Below are positions 1-10,609 of a DNA stretch of 64,000 bases, piece by piece; the stretch's first letter is position 1, and each line of letters opens with the position of its first letter. The stretch covers positions 28,256,825 to 28,320,824 of the forward strand of contig NC_068974.1 in assembly GCF_016808095.1 (NCBI RefSeq). The letters are read 5' to 3'. The translations under genes and the position numbers were made by a program. Source of the DNA: Vigna angularis (Eukaryota; Streptophyta; Magnoliopsida; Fabales; Fabaceae). A model generated the notes under the pieces. It did no database searches and was not told the origin of the DNA. It worked only from the letters and a program-made list of their open reading frames with translations.

Positions 1-162
1 TCATTGAGCCGAAAAAATCATAGTCATCAGAGCAAAACAAAAAGCTATAAAAGATTAAACTGCATTTTACATAGACCACACATTTACCTTAATTTTACAG
101 TCAAAGTTAAGTTCCTAAATTTAATACATTATAAATAACTTAAGTACATTGATTGACAGAAA

Positions 163-247
163 TATATATAGAAACGATCAAGCCTGTGGTTTGGCATTAA
201 CCACCTTCCTGAAAATCACTCAATCACCCACATATATATAGAAACGA
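163..247 (+). promoter_or_regulatory. TATA-box promoter region with a duplicated 15-bp motif
   Basis: The 15-mer TATATATAGAAACGA occurs twice, at 163-177 and 233-247. The second copy lies about 75 bp upstream of the ATG at 317 and is followed by a C/A-rich leader, as in a plant core promoter. Calling it a TATA box rests on position and composition only. Confidence 0.45.
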
Positions 248-316
248 ACAAACCACTCAATCAACACATCCAAAAAACACATACCAATTTTTCATCAAAA
301 ATTCATAGCAGTTATC

Positions 317-577
317 ATGAGTGCAGCAACCAGAGCTTGGATTGTTACATCCAGCATTGGGGCAGTGGAGGCCTTGAAGGATCAACTGGGGGTGTGCAGG
401 TGGAATTATGCCTTGAGATCACTCCAGTAGCATGCCAAGACCAACATCGGATCATTCACTCAGACCAAGAGCTTGTCCTCTGCAACAAAGTGCCCACTGC
501 CAACAAAACAAGCAACCCAATCAACCTTATTAACACCAAAATATGTTCAGAGTTTGGAATTTCAAAATAAATTGTGA
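317..577 (+). pseudogene. Wound-induced (DUF3774) family protein, broken by a nonsense codon
   Basis: The frame from ATG 317 reads [20 protein letters not shown] and then a [17 protein letters not shown] block, the conserved N-terminal half of the small plant wound-responsive DUF3774 family (about 90 residues). Codon 38, at 428-430, is TAG where the family normally continues through a Gln/His before HAK. After the TAG the same frame continues recognisably (HAKTNIGSF, then TQTKSLSSATK) to a TGA at 575-577, so a single base change would explain the main break. The typical C-terminal CWGP-type motif is not visible, so the 3' end is probably also altered. A TATA-like box lies just upstream, so it may still be transcribed. 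It is either a dying host gene or a fragment carried by the CACTA element ending at 3548. Family recognition is from memory of the conserved block. Confidence 0.72.
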
Positions 578-894
578 AAGAATGATTGATTGCCGATGAT
601 TTTGAAATACACACAAGAGCGGGACATGTAAAATGGACACAAACCTCAAACTTCAGGTGACCTAGAAAATGGACCCAAGCAATGTAAAATAAAAAATATA
701 TGGAAATTGAAGAACAGTCAAACATAATCCCACATTCAAGTTCTCATTTTTCGCTCCCCGCAGAATAGAGCAAAATTGAATAAAACAAAAATGTATATGT
801 CTGCAACAACTATAATTGCCAACAAACCCAAAGACAACATCCATAACACAACACTGTCAATTACAATAGCAAAGACAATATCTTTTTAGCAGCA

Positions 895-2580
895 CTACAC
901 ATTGTTGGGAACATCTAATTGAAAGAATCTAGTATGGTGGTTCTTTTGAGCCACAATAACCAAAAATTTGGGATTCCATTTCTCATCTAAAAACTTGCAA
1001 GCCTAATTTAAAAAAGTAATTAACCACAGAATAAACAAACGCATAGTTAAAATATTGTTTGATCAGGCCATCGAATACGCACCTCTATAATTTGATGGAG
1101 CTCGATGTTTAAAACTTGATTGAACTGGGACTCAATGACTCCATTCCTAAATAGAGAAAAAAAAATATAGAAAGTACTAAAAGAATAAAATATACAACAT
1201 TTTTACAAATATTCACAAAATAATAAAAATAACAACTACAAAAATAAAGGTTTGCAGAGTATACCCCCATCAACGTAATTTCATAGCATAATTCTAAAAT
1301 TAATCATTCAATTAAAAAAGGGAAATAATTTAATGAAGCCATACATAGACCTAGAACAAAAAATTTAATAAAACATCAAAACAATAAAAATTAGTACAAA
1401 CGCAATTTAAAATTTGGGAAAATGTTAACCTGAATATGATTATATTCTGAGGCTTTTTATTCCCAGAACTTGTATAGAAGTCAAGAAGTAATTCCCTGCA
1501 AATATAAAATAAAATAATAAATAATGTATAGCTCCATATAACATATACCTTGTTAAAAGCATAATTCCAATAGCTGTCATAACTGGAATTGACTTCATAA
1601 TATAATGCAAGAAATACTTTAATAGCTACGGATGAACTTAGAAAAGTAACCACAAGTGTATTAAAGACAATAAAAAACTGTATACATATATAGCTGCAAT
1701 GGCTATAAAAGAACTATATATATTACGTCTATCAATAAACCAAATTTTAATAAAATAGATGTCATCAATAGACAAATTCACGAATTACAAACAAATATAC
1801 GTTTACCTAATTATGCCTTCATCCACCCCATCGGAGACTTTCTTAAACAAATTGTCAATCATTTCAACCCTCGGAGACTGGGTTCGGACACATGCTCTAT
1901 TAGAGGCCACTCCATAGAGCTAACCACCTAAACATCAACATATTACTTGTGCAATGTTAAATAATTATTGGTTTGAAATAAATACGCATCATAACAACAC
2001 ACACGATTCCTGAACAATTACCGCTGCAATTGAAGGAATATCGGTTTGCCCTGGGGAGCCATGAGACACGTCCATGCCAATAATGATGGTAGGAGCTCTG
2101 GAAACAACTGGGATAGAAGGAGCATGTTCAGCTCCTAAAATAGAATTCAAGCCACCAAGCTGCACAATGAACAAAAATCAGTGATAACAAACGAAATACA
2201 AGATGTTGAGCATAAATACAGTGCAAAATACCATACCTTGGCATTGATCTTCAATAAAACATTGGTCAAATACTGATCATTGACCTTTGGGGCACTATAC
2301 ACTGTGTAACAACCCCAAAATCAGCTAGATTCCTCTTTTTCCACGAACCTTCGAGATTCAATTAATTCTAATCAATAATGAAACTTGAACAATTACATTT
2401 AAGGATGAATCATATACGTTACCATATAGTTCAGAATTCCTCTCAGGAAGAAGACAAAAAAGAAATTATGGAACCCCTGGAAGTTCGTATTGCAATAATT
2501 GAAGCATTTTCTCCACCCTAACCAGAGGCGAGAATAGTGTATTGTGAAAATCTTCTTCAAAGACGTCAAAAGGTTGTTCA
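895..2580 (-). pseudogene. AGO4-like Argonaute, PIWI-domain fragment (several exons, decayed)
   Basis: Reading leftward, exons match the PIWI domain of AGO4-clade Argonautes, the slicers that bind 24-nt siRNAs in RNA-directed DNA methylation. Approximate exons: 2417-2578 (VRVEKM...LPERNSELYG), 2237-2310 (VNDQYLTNVLLKINAK), 2005-2165 (LGGLNSILGAEHAPSIPVVS, then GMDVSHGSPGQTDIPSIAAV), 1807-1925 (RACVRTQSPRVEMIDNLFKK), 1431-1497 (ELLLDFYTSSGNKKPQNIII), 1084-1150 (FRNGVIESQFNQVLNIEL), 897-1005 (ACKFLDEKWNPKFLVIVAQK, then NHHTRFFQ). Damage: TAA at 2466-2468 in the PQFLL position, a frameshift before LPERNSELYG, about 10 bp missing before RACVRTQ, and RNGV where the catalytic RDGV Asp is expected. 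The N-terminal, PAZ and MID regions and the C-terminal part with the catalytic His are not seen. It is truncated at both ends and cannot encode a slicer. The introns are retained, so it came from genomic DNA and not from a retrotransposed mRNA. Confidence 0.85.
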
Positions 2581-2639
2581 ATGGCCTATCAAAAACAAAT
2601 AAAAACTGTAGTCAACATGTTTATTATGCTTCCAAGTGA

Positions 2640-3250
2640 TTGATTTTGCGGCCACTTGACGGAAGAGACTCCGAGGAGATGACCAAAAGAGCGACGCGAA
2701 CTCGACTCGAACTCCTTCGAAGCTTCCTTGATGAGCAAACGCAGCAAAATAATGAGACGAACTCGAGATTGAGAGCGAAACGGAGAATGATTGGAAGAAA
2801 ATGTTAAAAAACCTTAAACGAATTAATAGAAGCTAGAACGATTGGGGGAAAACTCCAAAATGGAGGAAGTACCCTAATATGGACCGAAGGAACCCTAAAA
2901 ATGGGGAGAAACTTAAAATGAACCGATTAATCGGTTCAAACACAAGATTGATCGGTACAAAAGTGTTTAAACGGCGCAAATGGAGGTTTAATCAGTGGAA
3001 ATCGAAGAACAAACGGCAGAAAGGGTTTTAATCAGTAGAAAAGTGGTTTTAATCGGTTAAAAATGAAGGAAAAGTGAAGAGGAGGATGAAACCCTAAGAT
3101 TCGGAAGTGGTTTTGTATATGAAAGTGAAAATAGAGAAGGAGAGTGGAGAGTTAAAGTTAGGGTTGCAGAGAGATCTGAGAGTGTAGAGTCAGGGCTTGA
3201 GAGAGATTTGAGAGAACACACCTCTGAGTGTTTTACCAAACCAGCTTCGA
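2640..3250. other. Purine-rich leader-like stretch with repeated TTTAATCGGT-type motifs
   Basis: This lies between the AGO4-like fragment and the CACTA subterminal region. Variants of TTTAATCGGT/TTTAATCAGT recur near 2925, 2950, 2990, 3028 and 3049, with several AAACCCTAA-like strings. No convincing reading frame is visible. It is probably internal DNA of the CACTA element ending at 3548, but that is an inference. Confidence 0.3.
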
Positions 3251-3309
3251 ATTAATGAAATATAATTTCAATTTTTTTTAAAATAATTAATTTCCAGTAA
3301 GACAATACT

Positions 3310-3548
3310 TGTTTTTACTTACGTACGGATTATAGCACTAACATACGGATGTTATCCAAGAAAACTCTCCCGCCACCACGCACGAAAAGTATATACGGAT
3401 TTTATATATGGATATATCCGTATATAAAATCTGTATATAACTCCTTTTGTAGGATCCGTATATAATATCTGTATGTAATATTCATGTTATATACGAATCA
3501 AAATCCGTATGTAATTATCGGTGGATAATAACCCTTTTTCTTGTAGTG
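3310..3548 (-). mobile_element. Terminus and subterminal repeats of a CACTA transposon
   Basis: On the minus strand the sequence starting at 3548 reads CACTACAAGAAAAAGGGTTA, a classic CACTA terminus. The following 230 bp hold many direct and inverted copies of ATACGGAT/ATCCGTAT, typical of transposase-binding subterminal repeats. The element extends leftward. No matching CACTACAAG end exists between 1 and 3310, so the other end is presumably outside the window. If so, the AGO4-like fragment and the DUF3774 pseudogene lie inside it (Pack-CACTA). Confidence 0.72.
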
Positions 3549-3685
3549 AGTGGTAATTTGCATCAAATAAGCTCATGCCGTTAAATTTCGTTAACGGGGT
3601 TAAGTTTTTGCATAGGTGGGAGGATGACGTGTTTTTTTTCTTGAAACGTGGCTTGTTCAGAGTTTAAACGTGGCATTATTCGTGG
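3549..3685 (+). repeat. Left TIR of the MULE
   Basis: 137 bp matching the complement of 8940-9075 with only a few differences. It includes CGTTAACGGGGTTAAGTTTT and GAAACGTGGCTTGTTCAGAG. Similarity stops at about 3685. Confidence 0.9.
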
Positions 3686-4176
3686 AATTATTTTAAACGT
3701 AATAATATAAAATTAGAGAAATCTGAAATGAGATTTAGGGTTCAAAGAAATTGAATTTGGGATTAGAAATCTAAGAGGAGAGTGTATCCGAAGCTTGAGC
3801 GAAGTGTTTAGTGGAGAGGATACAGACTTGACTAGGGCTTTGGAGGCTCGTGATTAGAGTTTGGACTTCAAACGTGAAGTCGTTGTAGGTGTGCGTGAAG
3901 TGGAATTTACTGGAAGGTTAGTGTGTGTACTTTACATACATGTCAATTTAATATTTGGTTGTTTCTGTTGTTATCTGGGGATGCTTTTTTGAATGTGGGG
4001 TTGGGGTTGTCTGAAAATGTGGTGTTTGCATATTGCGGTTGTGGTCCCCCATGTCCCCACGTCCCCCATCTTTAAACCCTTTGTTTGTTCTGTCATTATC
4101 ACTTTAATAAGCGGTATTTTTTTGTCGTTTTAGGGTTATTTGTAGGTGTAGAATATTGTTCATTGTGTTGTGTGTG

Positions 4177-7100
4177 ATGGATGATATAGAGGTTGTTATT
4201 CACCATGGGGAAAGTTCGTGAATGACGGGTGCCTGAAATATGAAGGGGAAAGTGAGACAATGTATTTTGATCCTGACTTATGGAGTTATTTTGTTGTAGT
4301 TAGTGTAGTGAAAAGTCTTGGGTACGACGATTTTAAGGGTTTGTGGTTTTCTGTTGGATGTGGTCCTGTATTAGATGATAAGCTAGAAGCATTGTGTGAT
4401 GACGTAAGTGCCATGCATATGGTCAATTTAGCTCACTTAAATGGACAAGTTCATTTATATGTTGTGCACACTATCTCTCAACCTGATGTGATTCACATGA
4501 TTGAATACAACATTGATGAGGGTGGTGTGGAAGTTGCACCTCAGGTTAATGAGGGTGGTGAGGTTGCACAATTTGCTGAGGGTGTAGATGATGGTTTGAG
4601 GCAACTGTTGGATGAGGGGGTAGGTGGTGATGGTGAGAGGATAGAAGCACAGGATGTTAGTCATGCTGAGATGACAGAAGCAGCTGAAGATGAGGGTGAG
4701 AGGATAGAGGTTGATGAAGGAGATGTTGAGAGGACAGAAGCATATGTAGTTCAGGAAGAGAGGATAGAGGTTGAGGAAGGTGATGTTGAAGGTGAAAGGA
4801 CAGAAGCAGATGTAGTTCAGGAAGAGAGGATAGAGGTTGAGGAAGATGATGGTGAGAGGACAGTAGTAGATGAAGTGCAGGAAGAGAGGATAGAGGGACA
4901 ACAACCTGATGTTGAGGCTGAGAGTAGAGAAGTAGATGAAGTTCAAGTTGAGGCTGAGAGGATAGAGGTTGAGGAAGCTGATGGTGAGAGGACAGCAGCA
5001 GATGAAGTGCAGAAGAGATGATAGAGGGACAACAACCTGATGTTGAGGCTGAGAGTAGAGAAGTAGATGAAGTTCAAGTTGAGGTTGAGAGGATAGAGGT
5101 TGAGGAAGCTGATGGTGAGAGGACAACAACAGATGAAGTGATGGAAGATGAGGGTGAGAGGACAGAGGTTGAGGAAGGTGATGCTGAGAGGACAGCAGCA
5201 GATGAAGTGCATGAAGAAATGATACAGGTTGAGGAAGTTGATGTTGAGGCTGAGAGGATAGAAGCACATGATGGTGAGGGTCATAGGTTAGATGGTCAGG
5301 CTTACAGAATAGAAGTACAAGACTTGGAGGATATAGAAGTAGAAGTCTGTGATTGGAGTACATCAAGTGATGATGATGATGGTGAGATGCATAGTGAGGA
5401 TGGGTTAGTAGACATAAATGTGCAGTGTGATGTAAGTGACAGTTCTGGTAATTTGGAGGTTAAGGTTGAACCTGTTTTACTTGGGTCTGAGTCAGATATG
5501 GAAGAAGATGATATTAATGATTCCATTTGCTTCAATGACAAATGGCAATCTGAGGACTTAACTTCTCCTGATATTAGTGATGAGGACAGTGACGATGAAG
5601 AAGGGTATGGGCATTTTTCTACGTTTATTATGCCCAAAAAAATGATTGATTTCAACTGGGAAGTGGGAACATATTTCGTGGATAAACAAGACATCCTTGA
5701 TGCCATCAAAAGTTATGCAGTAGACAATGGGAAAAATTTGAAACTTGTTAAAAATGATAAAAAAAAATTAGGGTTAAATGTTTGGGATCAAAAGGAGAAT
5801 TTCCGTGGAGGGCATATTTTGGTTTCATGGATGCATTAAAGTCATGGCAACCGAGGACTGTGGTTGACAGGCATACATGCAGTAGGGAACACAAGTTGCG
5901 AGTATTCAATGCAAAATGGCTTAGTAGAAAATTGGAAAAAACACTGATTGAGAATCCTAATGTAAAGGGAGTTGATATTAGAGATAAAATTACTAGGAAA
6001 TGGAATATAGCAATTTCGAAGAACATGGCTTACAGGGTCAAAGCCTATGCATCAGACGAAGTGGTTGGGTTCTTCAGTAAGCAGTATAATAGAATTAATG
6101 ATTATGCTCATGAGTTATTAGGAAAAAATCATGGGTCCACAATCAAGGTGAAAGTTGAGTCATATGATGGGAAATCAATCTTCAAGAGGTTTTACGCATG
6201 CCTAAAGGCATGCAAAGATAGCTTTGTCTCATGCAGGCCAATCATTGGCCTTGATGGAGCCTTTTTGAAAGGCAGACATCATGGTGAGCTATTAACTGCT
6301 GTGGCTCGTGATGCAAAAGACCAAATGTTGCCATTGGCGTACGCAATCGTAGAAGTTGAGACAAGGAGACTTGGACTTGGTTTATGGAGCTATTAATTGA
6401 AGACCTTGGTGGACCTGAGGTGTGTTCTTCACTTACAATCATATCAGATCAATAGAAGGTAACTTCCGTTATAATTATTGACTTCTATCATATACAAATT
6501 TATTCAAATCAATACCATCTCACCATTTTTATTCTTCATTCACAGGGTTTGTTACAAGCAGTACAAGATGTTGTTCCTGGAGTTGCACAAAGATTTTGTG
6601 TAAGGCATTTATATGCCAACTTCAGGAAGAAATTCCCTAGAAAGAACCTGAAAAAACTTATGTGGAGGGCAGCTTTAGCAACCCACCCACAAAAATGGGA
6701 GAACGAGATGAGATGTATCAAAGAGGTCAACCAAGATGCTTTTCAACACTTGTTAGTTATTCCTCCAAGGTTTGACACTCTCGGTTTACATAACTTTTAC
6801 TTAACTTTTACTTTCTTGTTACTCAACATATTTATTGTGTGACATACATCTTTATTGAAGGTTTTGGTCCAGATCAAAGTTCATAACCACAACTCAATGT
6901 GATACTTTAGTTAATAACATGTCAGAAGCCTTTAACAGTATGCTGGTAAATATGAGGACAAAACCAATTATTACAATGTTGGAGGAAATCAAATTATACA
7001 TGATGAAGAGATGGGCCACTAATAGGTCAAGGGTAACGTCATTTAAGTCATCAATTTGTCCAAAAATACTAAGTAGACTACAAAAGGAGGGACTACTAAC

Positions 7101-7724
7101 AAAGAATTGGATTCTCAGGTATCCAAAATTTATGACATATGTATATCTTTGTTTATGTTATCCGAGATAGTAAAAAACTAATGTTACCTATTGATTGACA
7201 GCTGGTCTACACAAAAGCTATTTGAAGTCAGACATGTGTCCCAAAGTGGGGAAAAGTTTGTGGTGGATGTAGATCAATATTCATGCTCCTGCAGGAAATG
7301 GAGCATCAGTGGCATACCTTGTGTACATGCACTGGCAGCAATGAGGTTTCTCAACATAGATCTAGAGGACTACATACCTGTGTGCTTTAAAATGTCTACA
7401 TATGAAGAAATTTATTCCTCCATTATATATCCCATTAATGGAAACAACCTCTGGGAGGTAACCCAAAGTCCACATGTCATGCCTCCATCAACAAGATAGA
7501 TGTCTAGTCATCCTAAGAAGAAAAGGAGGTTAGAGCAATGGGAGTTGAAGAAAAGTAGCACCAGAATGTCAAAAGGGGGATTACTGAAAAGATGTGGCAT
7601 TTGTAGGGAAGTGGGCCACAACAAAAAAAACTGCCCCAAGAGAAACCAGGTGCAGGAAGAGGGACAACAACCCAGTTCATTGCCTGAGGGTGAAGCAGAT
7701 GGACAAGAACCACTTCTGAGTTGA
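4177..7724 (+). pseudogene. MURA-like (MuDR) transposase, multiply frameshifted
   Basis: DDE transposase of the Mutator superfamily, which would act on the flanking TIRs. From ATG 4177: N-terminal domain (VVIHHG, then KFVNDGCLKYEG), a long acidic repeat region, a conserved domain with HTCSREHKLR, the DDE core (IIGLDGAFLKGRHHGELLTA, RDAKDQMLPLAYA, IISDQ), FCVRHLYANFRKKF, a SWIM zinc finger (CSCRKW, then SGIPCVHALAA) and a terminal CCHC knuckle (CGICREVGHNKKNC). Introns with GT-AG ends: 6459-6545, 6770-6860 and 7119-7201. Breaks: 1-bp loss at about 4207-4213, 1-bp loss at about 5010-5013, a slip in the A run at 5759-5767, a shift at about 6360-6365, TAG at 6453-6455 and TAG at 7497-7499. Introns and domain order match a full-length autonomous MULE gene, so decay came after a complete copy inserted. 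Confidence 0.9.
4560..5340 (+). repeat. Minisatellite encoding a Glu/Asp-rich repeat inside the transposase gene
   Basis: Units such as VEEGDVERTEADEVQEERIE recur. A near-identical block starting at TAGAGGGACAACAACCTGAT is present at 4891 and again at 5022. The offset is 131 bp, one base short of 44 codons, which shifts the frame at the boundary. The region would form an acidic, probably disordered linker between the N-terminal domain and the DDE core. Confidence 0.82.
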
Positions 7725-8326
7725 AGATTGTTATTTGTTTTAGTAGTACCAAATGTAATAGGGCAAAGTTTGATGTTTATCATCTTACAGACATGTCTTC
7801 TAAACAATGCTTTAATGTTTCAGTATGTAATAGCCTAAAGTATCCTACATATTGCTACTTGTATGAACAATGGATGACTATTCAATCGTATTAATATACA
7901 AATGTTCGGTTCGAAGCCTATGCATTTTCTTTATTCTCCTGATATTGAACTTTATTATTTATCATCGTTGTGCCCTTAGTTCAATTCCTCTTAAAGTTCT
8001 GTTTACTCAGGTCCCAAGAATACAATATTTTGTAGTTTTATTCAGAACTGTTTTACAGGTTGTATGTTTTATTCAGAACTGTTTACTCAGCCTTTATTGA
8101 GAACTGTTTTACAGTTTCTATGCACATGTTATGTTATACATAGAGAAACTGCTGACAACAAAATGAAATCAAAACAGAGACAACAATAAAATTGATTTTT
8201 CTCAAATTATCATTTCATTCAAGATCTGAAACTAATACATCTTCATTGCAGAAAGCATAAATACATTAAACAGAACTACACTAAAATTATCAACCCTACT
8301 ACTAATACCAAAACAGGCCTAAATTA
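7725..8326. other. Intergenic DNA between the convergent MULE genes
   Basis: AT-rich. It probably holds the 3' untranslated regions of both MULE genes. Short direct repeats of TTCAGAACTGTTT occur near 8040-8100. Nothing coding is recognisable. Confidence 0.5.
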
Positions 8327-8791
8327 TCAAGGTCTTCCCATCAACATTGCAATTATAATGATGTTCATCACACATAGAACACTGACAACCCCAACCAAAA
8401 ATTTCATCCAACTTTGAAGACCCATCACAGCTTTCTACACACCAACTATCTTCTTATCACTTTCATTTTCAAAACTTTTCACCAACCTCTCATCATTTGC
8501 TTCCAGCACCTCACAGCTAACACTTTCTTCAATTCCCCAATCACTAAACCACCTGAAGTAGTTGCATCCCCCATTTTCACTTCCAACCTTATACCTAGGG
8601 CAACCCCAGAATTGTTTGCCACGATTCTTATTGGTTTTCGCAGTCCTCAACACAGACTTCTCTCCACAATGGCAGATCAGCGAACCATCATTCCTGTTCC
8701 ACCCTCCATCTCCACGAGAGCTCGCAGACCGCAAATGCTTTGTTCCGCACTCATTGCAAGTGGAAGAGGAACACAAATGACCCATCGACAT
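8327..8791 (-). pseudogene. GRF zinc-finger protein with C-terminal membrane segment, interrupted by a stop
   Basis: From ATG 8791 (MSMGHLCSSS) the protein has a GRF-type zinc finger: ICHCGEKSVLRTAKTNKNRG, then KQFWGCPRYK and GCNYFRW. This family binds single-stranded nucleic acid. An acidic helix follows (EVLEANDERLVKSFENESDK). TAG at 8435-8437 ends the frame after 118 residues. The same frame continues for 35 codons to TGA at 8327-8329 and encodes a hydrophobic segment (MKFLVGVVSVLCVMNIIIAM), the tail anchor common in plant GRF proteins. So the TAG is probably a mutation. The gene sits inside the MULE, opposite the transposase, close to the right TIR. An accessory role in transposition would be speculation. 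Confidence 0.78.
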
Positions 8792-8939
8792 TGTTGCGTC
8801 TTCTACTTTCGCACTCCCCACTGTCCAAACTTCAACTGCTTCCCAATCCTAAAAAAAAAAAGAACCCAAATGACTTCGCGTAAGGTAAAGAACCCTAAAT
8901 CCTATATATTTCACAAATTAGATTATTTTAATTTAATAA

Positions 8940-9075
8940 CCATGAATAATGCCACGTTTAAACTCTGAACAAGCCACGTTTCAAGAAAAAAACACGTCAT
9001 CCTCCCACCTGTGCAAAAACTTAACCCCGTTAACGAAATTTAACGGCAGAGACTTATTTGATGCAAATTACCACT
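8940..9075 (-). repeat. Right TIR of the MULE
   Basis: Inverted partner of 3549-3685. It ends GATGCAAATTACCACT at 9075. Confidence 0.9.
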
Positions 9076-9394
9076 TATAAGAACTCAATTGGAGATTCTA
9101 ATAAGAAGGGAATCAAAATGGGAAAACCTCACATAAATTGGGACAACTAAAGGGTTTATACCAAATAAGGGGTGCGTATTTAATTTTGTTTCCTTTGCTA
9201 AAACTTTAGCTATTGCCATATATAATAAACTCCAGCCGTTAAAACATGTTAATCTATATTGTTCGAAAAAAAAAACTTTTAAAATTTTAATTTACCCATT
9301 ATATTTTAAATGTAAAATATTTTCCTAAAAATTGATATCACAAAATTTTGTGAAGAAATATATTTCAATATGAACAGCCCTTGTTAATTTTAGA

Positions 9395-9800
9395 AAAAAA
9401 AAATTGATCATTCGGTTATTTTTTTTTAATCATATATCGATCTCTTAATTTTTTTATCTTAATTAAGTTTTTATTTTTGAAAACTTCAAACAATTAGATT
9501 CTTTTCATTAACATTAACACAGTTAAATAAAATACCACTAGTTTGTAATTTTTTCTTTAAATATTTTTTAATTATCCTTTTTTGTCTTTCATTTTATTAA
9601 AAAATAAAAAATAATAATTAAAAAATATTTAAAAAATTAAAAAACCACCTATACGCAATATTTATTTAAGAGTGTTAATACTCTATTAACGAAAATAAAA
9701 AAGACATATTTTAATTTTTCAAAAATAGATATTAGATAAAAAAAAATTAAGACGATTTGTGACTTAAATTAAACTGAACCAACTAAAATATTAAACCTAG
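9395..9800. mobile_element. Probable MITE (small TIR element)
   Basis: The two ends are imperfect inverted repeats: AATTTTTTTATC and GATCTCTTAATTT-like strings on the left, and AAAAAAAATTAAGACGATTT with TTTTCAAAAATAGATATTAG on the right. No coding content. Ends and TSD are not resolved. Confidence 0.4.
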
Positions 9801-10229
9801 AAAAAACAACAATATTATTAAATAGAAAAAACTTTGAACAAGAAGACATACAAAAGTAACTAAAATAATAATTTATTTACTAATATATTATAATACTTTT
9901 TTAAATGTTTACTGTATAAATTATTTATGAAATAGAATGAAACATAAAATTTACGTTATTAAGATAATATAATTTTTTAAAATCTTATAATAAATTTATT
10001 GATAATCGTGTCTTTAGCTATTAAATTTTGTTTAATCTTCTATCTAAAATGTGCAGTTCTCTGCATAGATTAATGTTAAAAATATCAACTTTGAGTTAAC
10101 TTAAGAAAAATATTTTTGTAAAGTTAAATTAATTCTTTTTTAAGAGTATGAAATGCACTAGTTTGATATAGAGACAAAGAGATTGAATAACATATATAAT
10201 CCTAAATTCTAGCGCTACATTATTGTTAT

Positions 10230-10273
<44 letters not shown>

Positions 10274-10609
10274 ATAATATGCATTAATGAATGTAATTGT
10301 ATAAAAAATAAACAATTTTTTTTTACAGAGGAGCACATGTGAAGATGTGAAAAGGCAGAGTCTTTTTATAGAATAGTGACCACACAACCCAAACAAAAAC
10401 GTACAACTCTAGTATTCATTCAACACAACCGCCAAAACTTTTCAAAGAAACACACATGGAATTACTTTCTCAAAATGCTGCATCTTAGTTTGAGTGGTAC
10501 AAGGACTTAGATGTTACACCTCTAAGAAAGATTATATGATTCCACCCATTAGCTCGGCTATTTTAGTTTGAATGGCCAAATACAAATTAAATATTGATTT
10601 ATTGATATC
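9801..10609. other. AT-rich spacer
   Basis: No gene recognised. A (TA)n microsatellite lies at 10231-10270. Confidence 0.6.
10231..10270. repeat. (TA)n microsatellite
   Basis: About 19 uninterrupted TA units. Confidence 0.97.

Larger units (their letters stand above)
3549..9075 (+). mobile_element. MuDR-type MULE carrying two convergent genes
   Basis: A 5.5-kb element is bounded by near-identical inverted repeats starting AGTGGTAATTTGCATCAAAT (3549-3685, and complemented at 8940-9075). It contains a MURA-like transposase gene on + and a GRF zinc-finger gene on - that converge on each other. The flanking 9-mers (CTTGTAGTG left, TATAAGAAC right) do not match, so no TSD is visible. The left end abuts the CACTA terminus directly. 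Both genes contain inactivating changes, so the copy looks non-autonomous. Confidence 0.88.

Noticed and set aside
893..910. CACTAC string as a possible second end of the CACTA that ends at 3548
   Set aside because: Only the first six bases match (CACTACACATTG versus CACTACAAGAAA), with no subterminal repeats beside it.
4455..5366. Long minus-strand open frame (303 codons)
   Set aside because: It is the antisense shadow of the acidic repeat in the transposase gene. Leu/Ser-rich composition follows from the repeat and no family motif is present.
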